Shown: piece by piece, positions 8,782-17,947 of the stretch
How positions within the stretch are numbered: position 1 is the first letter of the stretch
Layout of the letters: each line of letters starts with the position of its first letter
NCBI GenBank assembly: GCA_900107575.1
Contig: FNQX01000008.1
Coordinates: 62,001-126,000 of the forward strand
Direction of reading: 5' to 3'
From: Lachnospiraceae bacterium NK3A20
Lineage (GTDB): Bacteria; Bacillota; Clostridia; Lachnospirales; Lachnospiraceae
Length of the DNA: 64,000 bases
The notes under the pieces: model-generated
Database searches by the model: none
What the model was told of the DNA's origin: nothing
Seen by the model: only the letters and a program-made list of their open reading frames with translations
Made by a program: the position numbers and the translations under genes

Positions 8782-9867
8782 TCAGACTCTGTGCTTTGCT
8801 TCGAACTCCTGCATGAAGGAGACGAGCTTTTGAATGCCTTCGACCGGCATCGCATTGTACATGGAGGCCCGCATACCGCCGACGCTCCTGTGTCCCTTCA
8901 AAGAGACAAGGCCCTCTGCCTCGGCTTCCTTGACAAAGGCCGCGTCCAGATCGGGATCGCCGGTCACGAACGGCGCATTCATCAGGGAACGGTCTTCCCT
9001 GCGTACGGTGCCCTGGAACAGCTTCGACTCATCCAGCGCGTCGTAGAAAATCTTTGCTTTCTCGCGGTTGATCTGATCCATTGCCGCAAGGCCGCCCTGC
9101 GCTTTGATCCACTTGAAAACAAGGCCGCAGACATAGATTCCGAAGGCCGGCGGCGTGTTGAACAGGGAATTTTTCTCCACCTGTGTCTGGTAACGCAGCA
9201 TCTTCGGCACATAGTCCGGGAGATCGTCTCTTACGAGGTCGTTTCGCACAACGACAATGGTCACGCCCGCGGGGCCGACGTTTTTCTGTACGCCGCCGTA
9301 GAACAGGCCGTACCGGTTCACATCAATGGGTCTTGAGAGGAAACAGGAGGAGACATCCGCGACGAGCTCATGCCCTTTCGTATTGGGCAGCTCGAAATAT
9401 TCCGTGCCGTAGATGGTGTTGTTCTCGCAGATATAGACGTAATCCGCGTCGTCCGGAATGTCGAGATCGCTGCAATCCGGAATGTAGGAGTAATTCTGAT
9501 CTTCGGAGGAGGCCACACGGACGACCTTCGTGTAGCGCTCGGCTTCCTTCGCCGCGTTCTTCGCCCAGTTGCCGGTGATGATGTAGGCTGCGGTGCCGTT
9601 CTTCGTCAGATTCATCGGAACCTCTGCGAACTGCGTCCAGCCGCCGCCCTGCAGGAACAGCACGCTGTAGTTGTCAGGCACGCCGACGAGCTCCCGGAAA
9701 TCCTTCTCCGCTTCCTTGATAATGCCGTCGAACACCTTGCCGCGGTGACTCATCTCCATCACGGACATGCCGCTGCCGTGGTAATCCAGGAGCTCTTTCT
9801 GCACCTGCTCCAGCACTTCCAGGGGCAGCATCGCGGGACCCGCGGAAAAGTTAAACACTCGACCCAT
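8782..9867 (-). CDS. serC: Phosphoserine aminotransferase
   Basis: This 361-residue PLP enzyme converts 3-phosphohydroxypyruvate to phosphoserine with glutamate as donor. It starts with the hallmark GRVFNFSAGPAMLPLEVL. The PLP lysine is in LFYGGVQKNVGPAGVT near residue 195. The ATG at 9867 has AGGAGG nine bases upstream, better placed than the in-frame ATG 21 bp earlier. It is the first gene of the serine operon. A strong promoter with an internal dyad lies about 70 bp upstream. Confidence 0.95.
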   Translation of the reverse strand: MGRVFNFSAGPAMLPLEVLEQVQKELLDYHGSGMSVMEMSHRGKVFDGIIKEAEKDFRELVGVPDNYSVLFLQGGGWTQFAEVPMNLTKNGTAAYIITGNWAKNAAKEAERYTKVVRVASSEDQNYSYIPDCSDLDIPDDADYVYICENNTIYGTEYFELPNTKGHELVADVSSCFLSRPIDVNRYGLFYGGVQKNVGPAGVTIVVVRNDLVRDDLPDYVPKMLRYQTQVEKNSLFNTPPAFGIYVCGLVFKWIKAQGGLAAMDQINREKAKIFYDALDESKLFQGTVRREDRSLMNAPFVTGDPDLDAAFVKEAEAEGLVSLKGHRSVGGMRASMYNAMPVEGIQKLVSFMQEFEAKHRV

Positions 9868-9929
9868 AACTCTCATCCTCCTCATCACAATCTGTAGCCT
9901 GTAAAAGTGTTCCCGGCCGTACCAAAATT

Positions 9930-9964
9930 ACGTGTATCATAACACGTTTCCAACATTGTGTTAA
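9930..9964 (-). promoter_or_regulatory. Promoter of serC operon with overlapping dyad
   Basis: The minus strand reads TTAACA, 17 nt, TATGAT. The -10 hexamer is the exact centre of a dyad, ACGTGT-TATGAT-ACACGT (9930-9947), which could be an operator. The regulator is unknown. Confidence 0.65.
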
Positions 9965-10009
9965 TGGATACAATTGATTTAGCTCTTTAATTCGCTAAAT
10001 CGGGTTGGT

Positions 10010-10050
10010 GAAAATATAAGCTCTCCAAAACCATGGTGTCGGAGAGCTTA
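10010..10050 (-). terminator. Terminator after the L,D-transpeptidase gene
   Basis: On the minus strand a 9-bp stem AAGCTCTCC / GGAGAGCTT is followed by ATATTTTC. It lies about 60 bp past the ldt stop, with a repeat fragment in between. Confidence 0.75.
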
Positions 10051-10055
10051 TGATA

Positions 10056-10104
10056 GGACCTTATCGACGAAAATCGCAGATCTTCGAGATTGGGTCTGAA
10101 TAGT
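10056..10104. repeat. Family A repeat fragment, inverted orientation
   Basis: Read on the minus strand, this ~49 bp stretch matches the left end of the family A elements: CTATTCAGACCCAATCTCGA, then GATTTTCGTCGATAAGGTCC. The right half and the second terminal repeat are missing. Orientation is opposite to the three full copies. Confidence 0.6.
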
Positions 10105-10111
10105 TGCACCT

Positions 10112-11005
10112 TTAGTAGTACGCGATGACCGGCGTGCCGACACTGATAAGATCATACAACGGGCCCGCCTTGCCGGTCGGCAGATTGACGCAGCCGTGGG
10201 AGCCGTTCGTCTTGTAGATGCCGCCGCCGAACCTGGAGCGCCAGGACGCGTCGTGGAGACCGATGGAGTTGCCGACAAACGGCATCCAGTAGCTGACGAA
10301 AGACGCGTAGTCCTCGCCAATGAGCGTCGTGTTGCGTACCTTGCTGCGGATATAATACACGCCTTCCGGTGTGTTCCTGCCAAGAGAGGTGTTGCCGGTC
10401 ACGACGTCGCTGCTCCAGAGAAGTTTCCCCTGGCTGTAGTAATATGCCTTCTGTCCGGTCAGGTTGATCTCGACGTAGGAATCCGGCAGAATCGAATTCA
10501 CGGCGTGCGCACCCTTTTTGCCCTGCATGATCGCGGAAGCCAGGTAATCCGCTTCCGAGTTCGCGTTAAGGATGCGGTCGTGGAAGACCGTGTGCTGGAA
10601 TTTCTTCGTCGCGCCTCCCGTTGTCTTGAAGGTCAGCGTATTGCTCGTCACGGGATAGATGGCGCCAAGGGCCGCGGTCAGCGCCTTCACCTTGTCCATG
10701 TCCACCTCGTAGTAGTTGGACGCGGGGGAGACGTAATAGCTGCCGTCCGGGTTCGTCTTCATAAGGGACATTGCCATCTCCGGCCCGATCTCGAAGGTTC
10801 TGCCGCCGCCGAAATCCATCGTGATCTGACACTCCGGAGCTGCCGGGGTGAGCCCTGCGATATTCTCCAGTACAGCCTGCACCTCACCGTTTCCTGCCGC
10901 CTTGACGGTTCGCCCCGCCATCGGCATGGATATCGTAAGAATAACTGCGCAGGCAACCGCCGCGATCCGGTGAATCAGAGATCTTATCTTTCTACGATTT
11001 AACAT
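10112..11005 (-). CDS. L,D-transpeptidase (YkuD domain), secreted
   Basis: The 297-residue protein is predicted to be exported. The N terminus is basic followed by a hydrophobic stretch (IAAVACAVILTISMPMAG), ending near residue 36. The C-terminal ~120 residues form a YkuD domain with the catalytic pattern IGLHDASWRS...GSHGCVNLPTG, containing the nucleophilic cysteine. Such enzymes make 3-3 peptidoglycan crosslinks or attach proteins to the wall. The middle region (residues 40-170) resembles the peptidoglycan-binding module that often precedes YkuD in Clostridia. It starts 15 bp after the ilvB stop, so it may be cotranscribed with branched-chain amino-acid genes, an odd partner. Confidence 0.88.
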   Translation of the reverse strand: MLNRRKIRSLIHRIAAVACAVILTISMPMAGRTVKAAGNGEVQAVLENIAGLTPAAPECQITMDFGGGRTFEIGPEMAMSLMKTNPDGSYYVSPASNYYEVDMDKVKALTAALGAIYPVTSNTLTFKTTGGATKKFQHTVFHDRILNANSEADYLASAIMQGKKGAHAVNSILPDSYVEINLTGQKAYYYSQGKLLWSSDVVTGNTSLGRNTPEGVYYIRSKVRNTTLIGEDYASFVSYWMPFVGNSIGLHDASWRSRFGGGIYKTNGSHGCVNLPTGKAGPLYDLISVGTPVIAYY

Positions 11006-11020
11006 GTTGTCAGTCCTGCT

Positions 11021-12718
11021 CTAATTGCTTAACTCTTTCCTTGCAAGGTCGTCCGCGTCGAATGCTTCTTCGATGGAGGTTCCCGGAGAAACCATGGGGA
11101 ACACCTTGTCATCTTCATTAATTACCAAGTCTATAACAACAGGACCGTCCGCCGCAAGTGCTTTCTCGAGCGCCGGGGACAGTTCGGAAGGCTGTGTTAC
11201 CCGGATTGCCATACAGCCGAGGCCTTCTGCTGTTTTGCAGTAGTCCACTTTGTCCGTCAGCACAGTCTGCGAATAGCGCTTTCCATAGTACAGCGTCTGC
11301 CACTGCCGCACCATGCCGAGAACCTGGTTGTTGATGACAACGTCGATCACCTTGATGTTGTAGCGGCTTGCGGTCGCGAGCTCGACAAGATTCATGCGGA
11401 AACACCCGTCTCCTGAAATATTGATGACGGTCTTGTCCGGCCGCGCCGTCTTCGCGCCGATCGCGGCGCCCAGGCCATACCCCATCGTACCAAGACCGCC
11501 GCTGGTCAGAAGAGTTCTCGGCTCGCTGTAAGTGTAATACTGCGCCGCCCACATCTGGTGCTGGCCGACGTCGGTGGTAATGATGGCCTTGCCGTCCGTC
11601 GCCTTATCGATCGCCCGGATCGCCATGGGACAGGTAAGATGCGTCTCATCGAATTTCAGCGGGAACGTCTCCTTGAGCGAGCTGATCTCTCTCATCCACT
11701 CCTCGTTGGAAGTCTCTTCAACCCTCGGATTTAACTCCAGCAATACCTTTCGAAGGTCGCCCGTAATGGCAAAGTCCACCTTGATATTCTTGTTCACTTC
11801 CGCTTCGTCGATGTCGATCTGCAGGATCTTCGCGCGTGTTGCGAACTGTTTCGGATTGCCAATCTGCCGGTCGGAGAAGCGGGAGCCCAGCGTGATGAGC
11901 AGATCACACCGCGAAACACCAAGGTTCGACGCCTTTGTGCCGTGCATGCCGATCATTCCGGTATAGTGGCGATCGTGCTCATCGAAGACGCCCTTGCCCA
12001 TCAGTGTATCGCAGACAGGTGCGTCCAGCTTCGCCGCGAGCTCGCGAATCTCTTGCCATGCGCCGGAACTTACGGCGCCGCCGCCCACGTACAACATCGG
12101 GCGTTTTGCCGCACGGATCATCTCCGCCGCAGTCTCAATATCCTCCGTTGTATACTGCGGCGCATATTCCGGAAGATACCACGCCGGCTGTTCCTCGCGG
12201 ATAAACTCCGCCTTTTTCTGTGTGACATCCTTCGTGATGTCTACGAGAACGGGGCCGGGCCTGCCGCTTCTTGCGATGCAGAAAGCCTTGCGCAGCGTGT
12301 CTGCCAGCTGGTTCACATCCTTGACGATGAAGCCGTGTTTCGTAATCGGCATCGTGATGCCCGCGATATCCACCTCCTGGAAGGAGTCCTTGCCAAGGAG
12401 GGGGAGCGCCACGTTGCAGGTGATCGCAACGATCGGCACGCTGTCCATGAATGCCGTAGCGATACCGGTGACCAGGTTCGTCGCACCGGGGCCGGATGTC
12501 GCCATGCAGACGCCGACTTTGCCGGATGCTCTGGCATAGCCGTCCGCCGCGTGCGCCGCGCCCTGCTCGTGGCTCGTCAGTATGTGCCGGATCTCTCCTG
12601 CATGCTGATACAGCGCGTCATAGACATCCAGGATCGCACCGCCGGGATAGCCGAAAATGGTATCGACTCCCTGCTCTTTGAGACACTGCACCAGGATTTC
12701 CGCACCAGTAAGTTCCAT
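11021..12718 (-). CDS. ilvB: Acetolactate synthase, large (catalytic) subunit
   Basis: This 565-residue ThDP enzyme condenses pyruvate with pyruvate or 2-ketobutyrate in valine, leucine and isoleucine synthesis. The N terminus has [15 protein letters not shown] and the catalytic glutamate in [16 protein letters not shown]. The ThDP/Mg motif is [19 protein letters not shown]...NNQVLG near residue 445. The ATG at 12718 follows AGAGGAAG. It lies 21 bp downstream of ilvD. No regulatory small subunit (ilvN/ilvH) is adjacent; it must be elsewhere or absent. Confidence 0.95.
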   Translation of the reverse strand: MELTGAEILVQCLKEQGVDTIFGYPGGAILDVYDALYQHAGEIRHILTSHEQGAAHAADGYARASGKVGVCMATSGPGATNLVTGIATAFMDSVPIVAITCNVALPLLGKDSFQEVDIAGITMPITKHGFIVKDVNQLADTLRKAFCIARSGRPGPVLVDITKDVTQKKAEFIREEQPAWYLPEYAPQYTTEDIETAAEMIRAAKRPMLYVGGGAVSSGAWQEIRELAAKLDAPVCDTLMGKGVFDEHDRHYTGMIGMHGTKASNLGVSRCDLLITLGSRFSDRQIGNPKQFATRAKILQIDIDEAEVNKNIKVDFAITGDLRKVLLELNPRVEETSNEEWMREISSLKETFPLKFDETHLTCPMAIRAIDKATDGKAIITTDVGQHQMWAAQYYTYSEPRTLLTSGGLGTMGYGLGAAIGAKTARPDKTVINISGDGCFRMNLVELATASRYNIKVIDVVINNQVLGMVRQWQTLYYGKRYSQTVLTDKVDYCKTAEGLGCMAIRVTQPSELSPALEKALAADGPVVIDLVINEDDKVFPMVSPGTSIEEAFDADDLARKELSN

Positions 12719-12739
12719 CTTCCTCTCACCTCATATCCA

Positions 12740-14419
12740 TCAGAAACGCAGCTCTTTCGGAAGCTCCAGGATCGCGCCGCGGTTGCCGCTGGTCACGAGC
12801 GCCTGGTAACGCGCAAGGTAGCCGTCCGTGATCTTAGGCTGTCTCGGCTTCCACTCGGCTCTTCTCTTTGCCATTTCCTCATCGGAAACCTTGAGTTCCA
12901 GCTTGTTGGCGTTGATGTCGATGGAGATCACATCTCCCTCGTGCACGAGCGCGATCGGTCCGCCGACCGCAGCCTCCGGAGAGACATGTCCGATGGCAGC
13001 GCCGCGGGAAGCCCCCGAGAAACGGCCATCCGTGATGAGTGCGACGGTAGAGCCAAGGCCCATACCGATGATCGCAGAGGTCGGATTCAGCATCTCTCTC
13101 ATGCCGGGACCACCCTTCGGTCCTTCGTAGCGGATGACAACGACGTCTCCGTCGTGGATCTTGCCGGAAGTGATCGCCGCGATCGCATCCTCCTCGCAGT
13201 CGAATACTCTGGCAGGACCTTCATGCTGCATCATTTCGGGCGCAACGGCGGATCTCTTGACGATGCCGGTGTCCGGCGCAAGGTTTCCCCTGAGCACGGC
13301 GATACCGCCGTGCGGCATGTAAGGATTCTCGATCGGACGGATGACCTCGGGATCGCGGTTTGCCACGCCGTGGATGTTCTCGCCCATGGAGGCACCCGTT
13401 ACCGTCATGCCATCCAGGTGAAGGAGATCTTTCTTCGCGAGCTCATTCATGACTGCGTAGATACCGCCCGCCTCATTCAGATCTTCCATGTAAGTCGGGC
13501 CTGCCGGAGCAAGGTGGCAGAGGTTCGGGGTACGGTTCGAGATCTCGTTCGCGTACTCCATGTTGAGCTCGATGCCGCACTCATGTGCGATCGCAGGCAG
13601 ATGCAGCATGGTGTTCGTGGAGCATCCGAGCGCCATGTCGACGGTCAGCGCGTTCTCGAACGCTTCCTTCGTCATGATGTCGCGGGGACGGATGTTGTTC
13701 TTCACGCAGTTCATGATCGCATAGCCGGCTTCCTTCGCGAGACGGATGCGGGCAGAGTAAACCGCCGGGATCGTGCCGTTGCCGCGAAGTCCCATGCCGA
13801 TGGCCTCTGTCAGGCAGTTCATGGAGTTTGCCGTGTACATACCGGAACAGGAGCCGCAGGTCGGGCAGACATTCTCTTCGAAATTAGTCAGTTCTTCCCT
13901 CGTGATCTTGCCGGCATCGAAGGCGCCGACTGCCTCGAACATGGAAGAGAGGGATCTTTTCTGTCCGTTCACATGTCCTGCCAGCATGGGGCCGCCGGAA
14001 ACGAATACGGTCGGAACGTTCACACGGGCCGCCGCCATTAAGAGTCCAGGTACATTCTTGTCGCAGTTGGGGATCATGACCAGGCCGTCGAACTGGTGCG
14101 CCTTTGCCATGCACTCGGTGGAATCGGCGATGAGGTCTCTCGTTACCAGGGAATATTTCATGCCGACGTGGCCCATGGCAATGCCGTCACAGACCGCGAT
14201 CGCGGGGAACATGACTGGCATGCCACCGGCTTCGGCGATGCCGAGCTTGACCGCGTTGGCGATCTTGTCGAGATTCATGTGACCGGGGATGATCTCATTG
14301 TAGGAACATACAATGCCGATCATGGGCTTTCTCATCTCTTCCTTCGTAAAGCCAAGGGCATTGAACAGACTTCTGTGCGGCGCATGCTGTGCGCCCTCTT
14401 TTACGTTATCACTTAACAT
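12740..14419 (-). CDS. ilvD: Dihydroxy-acid dehydratase
   Basis: This 559-residue Fe-S enzyme dehydrates 2,3-dihydroxy-isovalerate/methylvalerate. Cluster cysteines are visible in [10 protein letters not shown] and [20 protein letters not shown], and the Mg/substrate region in [10 protein letters not shown]...[12 protein letters not shown]. The length is normal. The ATG at 14419 has AAGGAG eight bases upstream. It sits between leuB (72 bp upstream) and ilvB. ilvC and ilvE are not in the window. Confidence 0.96.
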   Translation of the reverse strand: MLSDNVKEGAQHAPHRSLFNALGFTKEEMRKPMIGIVCSYNEIIPGHMNLDKIANAVKLGIAEAGGMPVMFPAIAVCDGIAMGHVGMKYSLVTRDLIADSTECMAKAHQFDGLVMIPNCDKNVPGLLMAAARVNVPTVFVSGGPMLAGHVNGQKRSLSSMFEAVGAFDAGKITREELTNFEENVCPTCGSCSGMYTANSMNCLTEAIGMGLRGNGTIPAVYSARIRLAKEAGYAIMNCVKNNIRPRDIMTKEAFENALTVDMALGCSTNTMLHLPAIAHECGIELNMEYANEISNRTPNLCHLAPAGPTYMEDLNEAGGIYAVMNELAKKDLLHLDGMTVTGASMGENIHGVANRDPEVIRPIENPYMPHGGIAVLRGNLAPDTGIVKRSAVAPEMMQHEGPARVFDCEEDAIAAITSGKIHDGDVVVIRYEGPKGGPGMREMLNPTSAIIGMGLGSTVALITDGRFSGASRGAAIGHVSPEAAVGGPIALVHEGDVISIDINANKLELKVSDEEMAKRRAEWKPRQPKITDGYLARYQALVTSGNRGAILELPKELRF

Positions 14420-14491
14420 GGATGATTCTCCTTTGCATTTTATGGGTCAATCCCTTTTCTTGTGGGATTCTGACTCTGGTTTCTAATGGAT

Positions 14492-15598
14492 TTACTGGAC
14501 TCTCTCTGAGATCTTGCTGCCCATTTCGGAGCAGGCGACCCTGACAAGCCCCTCTGCCGGCCCGGCGTCCTTCGGCATCAGATCCGCGGTGCGGTAGCCG
14601 TCTGAAAGAGTCTGCCGCACCGCCGCTTCCACCGCGTCTGCTTCCTTCGCAAGGCCGAAGCTGTAGCGCAGCATCATCGCCCCCGAGAGCACGGTTGCGA
14701 TCGGATTGGCAATGCCAAGGCCCGCGATGTCCGGCGCACTCCCGTGACTCGGCTCATACAGGCCGAAACTCGACTCGTTGAGCGACGCGGAAGGGAGCAT
14801 TCCAATGGAGCCCGTGATCATGGATGCCTCGTCGGAGAGGATGTCTCCGAACATGTTCTCCGTGAGAACCACGTCGAACTGCTCAGGGGTTCTCACGAGC
14901 TGCATTGCGCAGTTGTCAACGAGCATGTCGTCGAGCGAAACATCCGGATAGTCTGCGGCGACTTCGTGTACGACCTTCCGCCAGAGCCTCGAGGTGTCGA
15001 GAACATTGGCCTTGTCGACGGAAGTGACCCTGTGCCTTCTCTTTTTCGCGATCTCGAAGGCGGTTCTTGCAACCCTCCGGATCTCGTTCTCGTTGTAGCG
15101 AAGGGTATCCACGGCAGTCTCCACACCGTCGATCGTCTTCGTCCAGCGCTCGCCGAAATACAGGCCGCCGGTCAGCTCCCTCACGATGATAAGGTCGAAA
15201 CTTCTGTCTCCGTTCTCTCCGGCTGCCAGAGGGCAAGATGCCGCAAGCTCGTGGAACAGATAGGCAGGACGTAAGTTTGCGTACAGCCCCAGCGCCTTGC
15301 GTATTCCCAGAAGCCCTGCCTCCGGCCGCTTCGATGGCTCCAGCTGATACCAGGGAGACGTCTTTGCGTCGCCGCCGATGGAACCCATGAGCACCGCCGA
15401 TTTGGAACGACAGACGTCAATCGTCTCCTGTGTGAGCGGCACGCCGTATCGGTCAATGGAACAGCCGCCCATCAGCACGTCTTCGATCGTCAACGTGTGC
15501 CCGTATTTCTCACACACCGTTTCCAGCACCTTTTTGGCTTCGGCTGTGATTTCCGGTCCGATCCCGTCCCCCGGGATGCAGGCAATATTAAGATTCAT
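14492..15598 (-). CDS. leuB: 3-isopropylmalate dehydrogenase
   Basis: This 368-residue enzyme oxidatively decarboxylates 3-isopropylmalate in leucine synthesis. It begins MNLNIACIPGDGIGPEITAEA and contains the dehydrogenase signature DNCAMQLVRTPEQFDVVLTE and EPSHGSAPDIAGLGIANP. Start choice: the ATG at 15598 lies 8 bp from AGGAGG, while the in-frame ATG two codons upstream is too close. It heads the leuB-ilvD-ilvB cluster; leuA, leuC and leuD are not present here. Confidence 0.95.
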   Translation of the reverse strand: MNLNIACIPGDGIGPEITAEAKKVLETVCEKYGHTLTIEDVLMGGCSIDRYGVPLTQETIDVCRSKSAVLMGSIGGDAKTSPWYQLEPSKRPEAGLLGIRKALGLYANLRPAYLFHELAASCPLAAGENGDRSFDLIIVRELTGGLYFGERWTKTIDGVETAVDTLRYNENEIRRVARTAFEIAKKRRHRVTSVDKANVLDTSRLWRKVVHEVAADYPDVSLDDMLVDNCAMQLVRTPEQFDVVLTENMFGDILSDEASMITGSIGMLPSASLNESSFGLYEPSHGSAPDIAGLGIANPIATVLSGAMMLRYSFGLAKEADAVEAAVRQTLSDGYRTADLMPKDAGPAEGLVRVACSEMGSKISERVQ

Positions 15599-15618
15599 AG
15601 TCATAGCCTCCTGTAAAC

Positions 15619-15663
15619 TATATCAAAATGATATAATTATATGTAATAGCTTTAGCAGTTTAA
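15619..15663 (-). promoter_or_regulatory. leuB promoter with downstream dyad
   Basis: The minus strand reads TTAAAC, 16 nt, TATAAT (15636-15663). Directly downstream, at the probable transcription start, is a perfect dyad TATATCA-TTT-TGATATA (15619-15635). Its position fits a repressor operator, but the regulator is unknown. Confidence 0.6.
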
Positions 15664-15684
15664 CCTGTGAAAGCGCTTTAGTGA

Positions 15685-15712
15685 AAATAAAAGAAGGCCC
15701 GGAAGCCTTCTC
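15685..15712 (-). terminator. Terminator after yajC
   Basis: The minus strand has AGAAGGC-TTCCGG-GCCTTCT followed by TTTATTTT, about 30 bp past the yajC stop. It separates yajC from the leuB promoter. Confidence 0.85.
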
Positions 15713-15743
15713 TTATCTGGTCTCCTGATGAATAGAGGAAGGA

Positions 15744-16112
15744 TCACTTCTTCACTTTCGTGTCCTTTTTGTCCTCTGCTGCCTCTTCGCCTGCGGCATC
15801 TTCCGGCTTCTCTACCTGGATGATGGCATTCTTCTGCATGGGAATGCGGCAGTTCTTGTTATTGCCGAACTCGACGATGACGGTGTCATCCGCAATGTCG
15901 ATCACGACGCCGTAGAAACCGGCGCTGGTCAGGACGCTGTCACCAACCTCGAGCGCAGACAGCAGCGCGTCCTTCTGCTTCTGTTCCTTCCTCTGCGGAC
16001 GAATGAAAAAGAAATAGAAGAAAAGCACGATAATGACGAGATAAATAATCGTAAATCCGCCGACGGAAGATGTGCTTCCGGCTGCATTGGTGAGTAATAA
16101 GGCTGAATTCAT
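15744..16112 (-). CDS. yajC: Preprotein translocase accessory subunit YajC
   Basis: This 122-residue protein has a short outside segment, one membrane helix (FTIIYLVIIVLFFYFFFIRP, about residues 22-41) and the family motif FIRPQRKEQKQKDALLSALE. It continues with a KOW-like GDSVLTSAGFYGVV region and an acidic/lysine tail. It associates with SecDF. The ATG at 16112 follows AAGGAG; an earlier in-frame start lacks such a site. Its place after tgt is the common tgt-yajC order. Confidence 0.92.
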   Translation of the reverse strand: MNSALLLTNAAGSTSSVGGFTIIYLVIIVLFFYFFFIRPQRKEQKQKDALLSALEVGDSVLTSAGFYGVVIDIADDTVIVEFGNNKNCRIPMQKNAIIQVEKPEDAAGEEAAEDKKDTKVKK

Positions 16113-16226
16113 GGCTGGCTCCTTTGAATTTTCTATCTGAACATTTTCAATACTATACAACAAAGCGATCGGTCATGACAAGTTTGAATTGTCACGAACC
16201 GGATCTTTCCCATGGCTGCAAACTGG

Positions 16227-17459
16227 TCAGTCTGCACAGTTTTCGGCCAGAGCTTCGAGTTTCGCCCTCTTGTACTCGGTGAATCTCCCCTCATCCAGCG
16301 CGCTGCGGATCTCGGTCATCAGGTGATTGTAGAAATACAGGTTGTGCATGACACAAAACCTGAGCCCCAGCGTCTCGTCCGCCTTCAGAAGATGGCGCAC
16401 ATACGCCCTGGAATACCCCTGTTTGCACACGGGACAGCCGCAGTCCGGGTCAATGGGCCGCATATCCTTCTGGTATTTCGCATTGCGGATATGGAGCGTA
16501 CCGTGGTTCGTGTAGAGATTTCCGTGACGGCCGTTCCTCGACGGATAAACGCAGTCGAAGAAGTCGATGCCTCTCTCCACGCCTTCCAGGATATTCTGCG
16601 GCGTACCGACACCCATGAGGTAGGTCGGTTTGTTCTGCGGCAGGTACGGTACGACATCGTCCAGGACAGAGTACATCTCTTCATGGGATTCACCGACCGC
16701 AAGACCTCCGACCGCATAACCGTCGAGGTTCCAGTCGGAAATTCGCTTCGCGTTCTCGATACGGATGTCGTGGTAAATCGCGCCCTGGTTGATCCCGAAG
16801 AGGAGCTGGTTCGGATTGACGGCCGTCTCTTCCCTCTTCATCTCTGCCATCGCCTTCTGGCAGCGCTGCAGCCATCGCTCGGTCCGGGCCACGGACTTCT
16901 CCACATAGCTCCGCTCCGCGAGGGCCGGCGGGCACTCATCGAACGCCATGGCGATCGTAGACCCCAGGTTTGCCTGGATGCGCATCGACTCCTCGGGTCC
17001 CATGAAGATCTTCGCGCCGTCCACATGGCTGTGGAAGGTGACGCCTTCCTCTTTGATGTGTCGAAGCTCCGCGAGGGAGAACACCTGGAAGCCGCCGGAA
17101 TCCGTGAGGATCGGTTTGTCCCAGAGCGTGAACCTGTGGAGGCCGCCGAGCTCTTTAATGATCGCATCTCCCGTCCTGACATGCAGGTGGTAGGTGTTGC
17201 AGAGCATCACCTGCGTTGTGATCTCGTTGAGATCCCTGGAGGACAGACCGCCCTTGATCGCGCCGGCCGTCGCAACGTTCATGAACACCGGTGTTTCGAT
17301 GACGCCGTGCACCGTGGTGACCCGCGCCCTCTTGGTCCTGCCTTCCACCCGGAGCAGCTCGTACTGGTAATCTTCCGTCTTCGTGACGCTGATGGGCTGC
17401 ATCTTCACCGCGCTCCCCGCGTCGCGCGCCGGTTCTTTCTCTGTAAACTCTTCTGACAT
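16227..17459 (-). CDS. tgt: tRNA-guanine transglycosylase
   Basis: This 410-residue enzyme exchanges guanine-34 for preQ1 in tRNAs with GUN anticodons. Key motifs are LTDSGGFQVFSLAELR, the second aspartate region FDCVYPSRNGRHG, and the zinc ligands CGCPVCKQGYSRAYVRHLL...MHN. The start at 17459 (MSEEFTEKEPARD) is chosen because AGGAAAG precedes it; the frame extends 15 codons further upstream without family similarity and would enter the large palindrome. yajC follows 114 bp downstream. Confidence 0.95.
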   Translation of the reverse strand: MSEEFTEKEPARDAGSAVKMQPISVTKTEDYQYELLRVEGRTKRARVTTVHGVIETPVFMNVATAGAIKGGLSSRDLNEITTQVMLCNTYHLHVRTGDAIIKELGGLHRFTLWDKPILTDSGGFQVFSLAELRHIKEEGVTFHSHVDGAKIFMGPEESMRIQANLGSTIAMAFDECPPALAERSYVEKSVARTERWLQRCQKAMAEMKREETAVNPNQLLFGINQGAIYHDIRIENAKRISDWNLDGYAVGGLAVGESHEEMYSVLDDVVPYLPQNKPTYLMGVGTPQNILEGVERGIDFFDCVYPSRNGRHGNLYTNHGTLHIRNAKYQKDMRPIDPDCGCPVCKQGYSRAYVRHLLKADETLGLRFCVMHNLYFYNHLMTEIRSALDEGRFTEYKRAKLEALAENCAD

Positions 17460-17492
17460 ACACACTCTTTCCTGATCAAACGTAATCTCCTG

Positions 17493-17942
17493 CCGCCGCG
17501 CCACGCAGCCTTTCTATCCGGCCCGCGCCGTGCCCGGGGAGATTCCATTATTTATTCTGTCATGGACAGTGCCGCACCCGATGGCGCGGAGGCTGCATGC
17601 CTTTTGTGTGGATTTTGGTCATGTCTTCCGCGCAGAGACAAGGCGACGGCGAATCGGAGATGCGGGGGTCGCTTTGCATGCTCGGAAACGTGAATTATGG
17701 CTATAACCAGCCTGCCAGCATTTTGGCAGGCCGGTTATGACCGTAATTCACGTCGCAGCAACGCGAGCCCCCGCGCTCCGATCCGGTGGAACCTTGGAAC
17801 GCGCGGAAGAGATAACCCAAATCCCCACTTCGGGCCGGCAGGCAGCCTCTGCATCCATCGGGTTCGTCGCTGTCCACTGACAGGAAGAAATCTATCTTCC
17901 CGGGCACGGCGCGGGCCGAAGTACAAAAATCGTGGCGCGGCG
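17493..17942. repeat. Giant (~450 bp) imperfect inverted repeat
   Basis: The 488-bp gap between tgt and aroC is almost entirely one palindrome centred near 17720. Outer arms match as GCCGCGCCACG (left, ~17494) with CGTGGCGCGGC (right, ~17931), then GGCCCGCGCCGTGCCCGGG at 17520-17538 with its exact complement at 17899-17917. Further in, ACCCGATGG, GAGGCTGC, TCTTCCGCGC, ATCGGAG, CGTGAATTA and ATAACC are paired across both arms in order. The centre is CCTGCCAGCATTTTGGCAGG. By eye, arm identity is roughly 70-75 percent with a few 1-3 nt indels. No convincing gene lies inside. Confidence 0.92.
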
Positions 17943-17947
17943 AAAGG

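Noticed and set aside
11021-12718. Missing ilvN as evidence of a fermentative (catabolic) acetolactate synthase
   Set aside because: The gene lies beside leuB and ilvD and has the length and motifs of the anabolic enzyme; the small subunit may be elsewhere.
11942-14041. Long plus-strand frame opposite ilvB and ilvD
   Set aside because: Shadow of two strongly identified genes, with arginine/histidine/aspartate-rich composition typical of antisense frames.
17701-17907. 68-codon minus-strand ORF in the right arm of the large palindrome
   Set aside because: It starts and ends within the palindrome, has no ribosome site or domain, and the matching left-arm frame is barely similar. Kept only as a hint that arms may descend from a common sequence.
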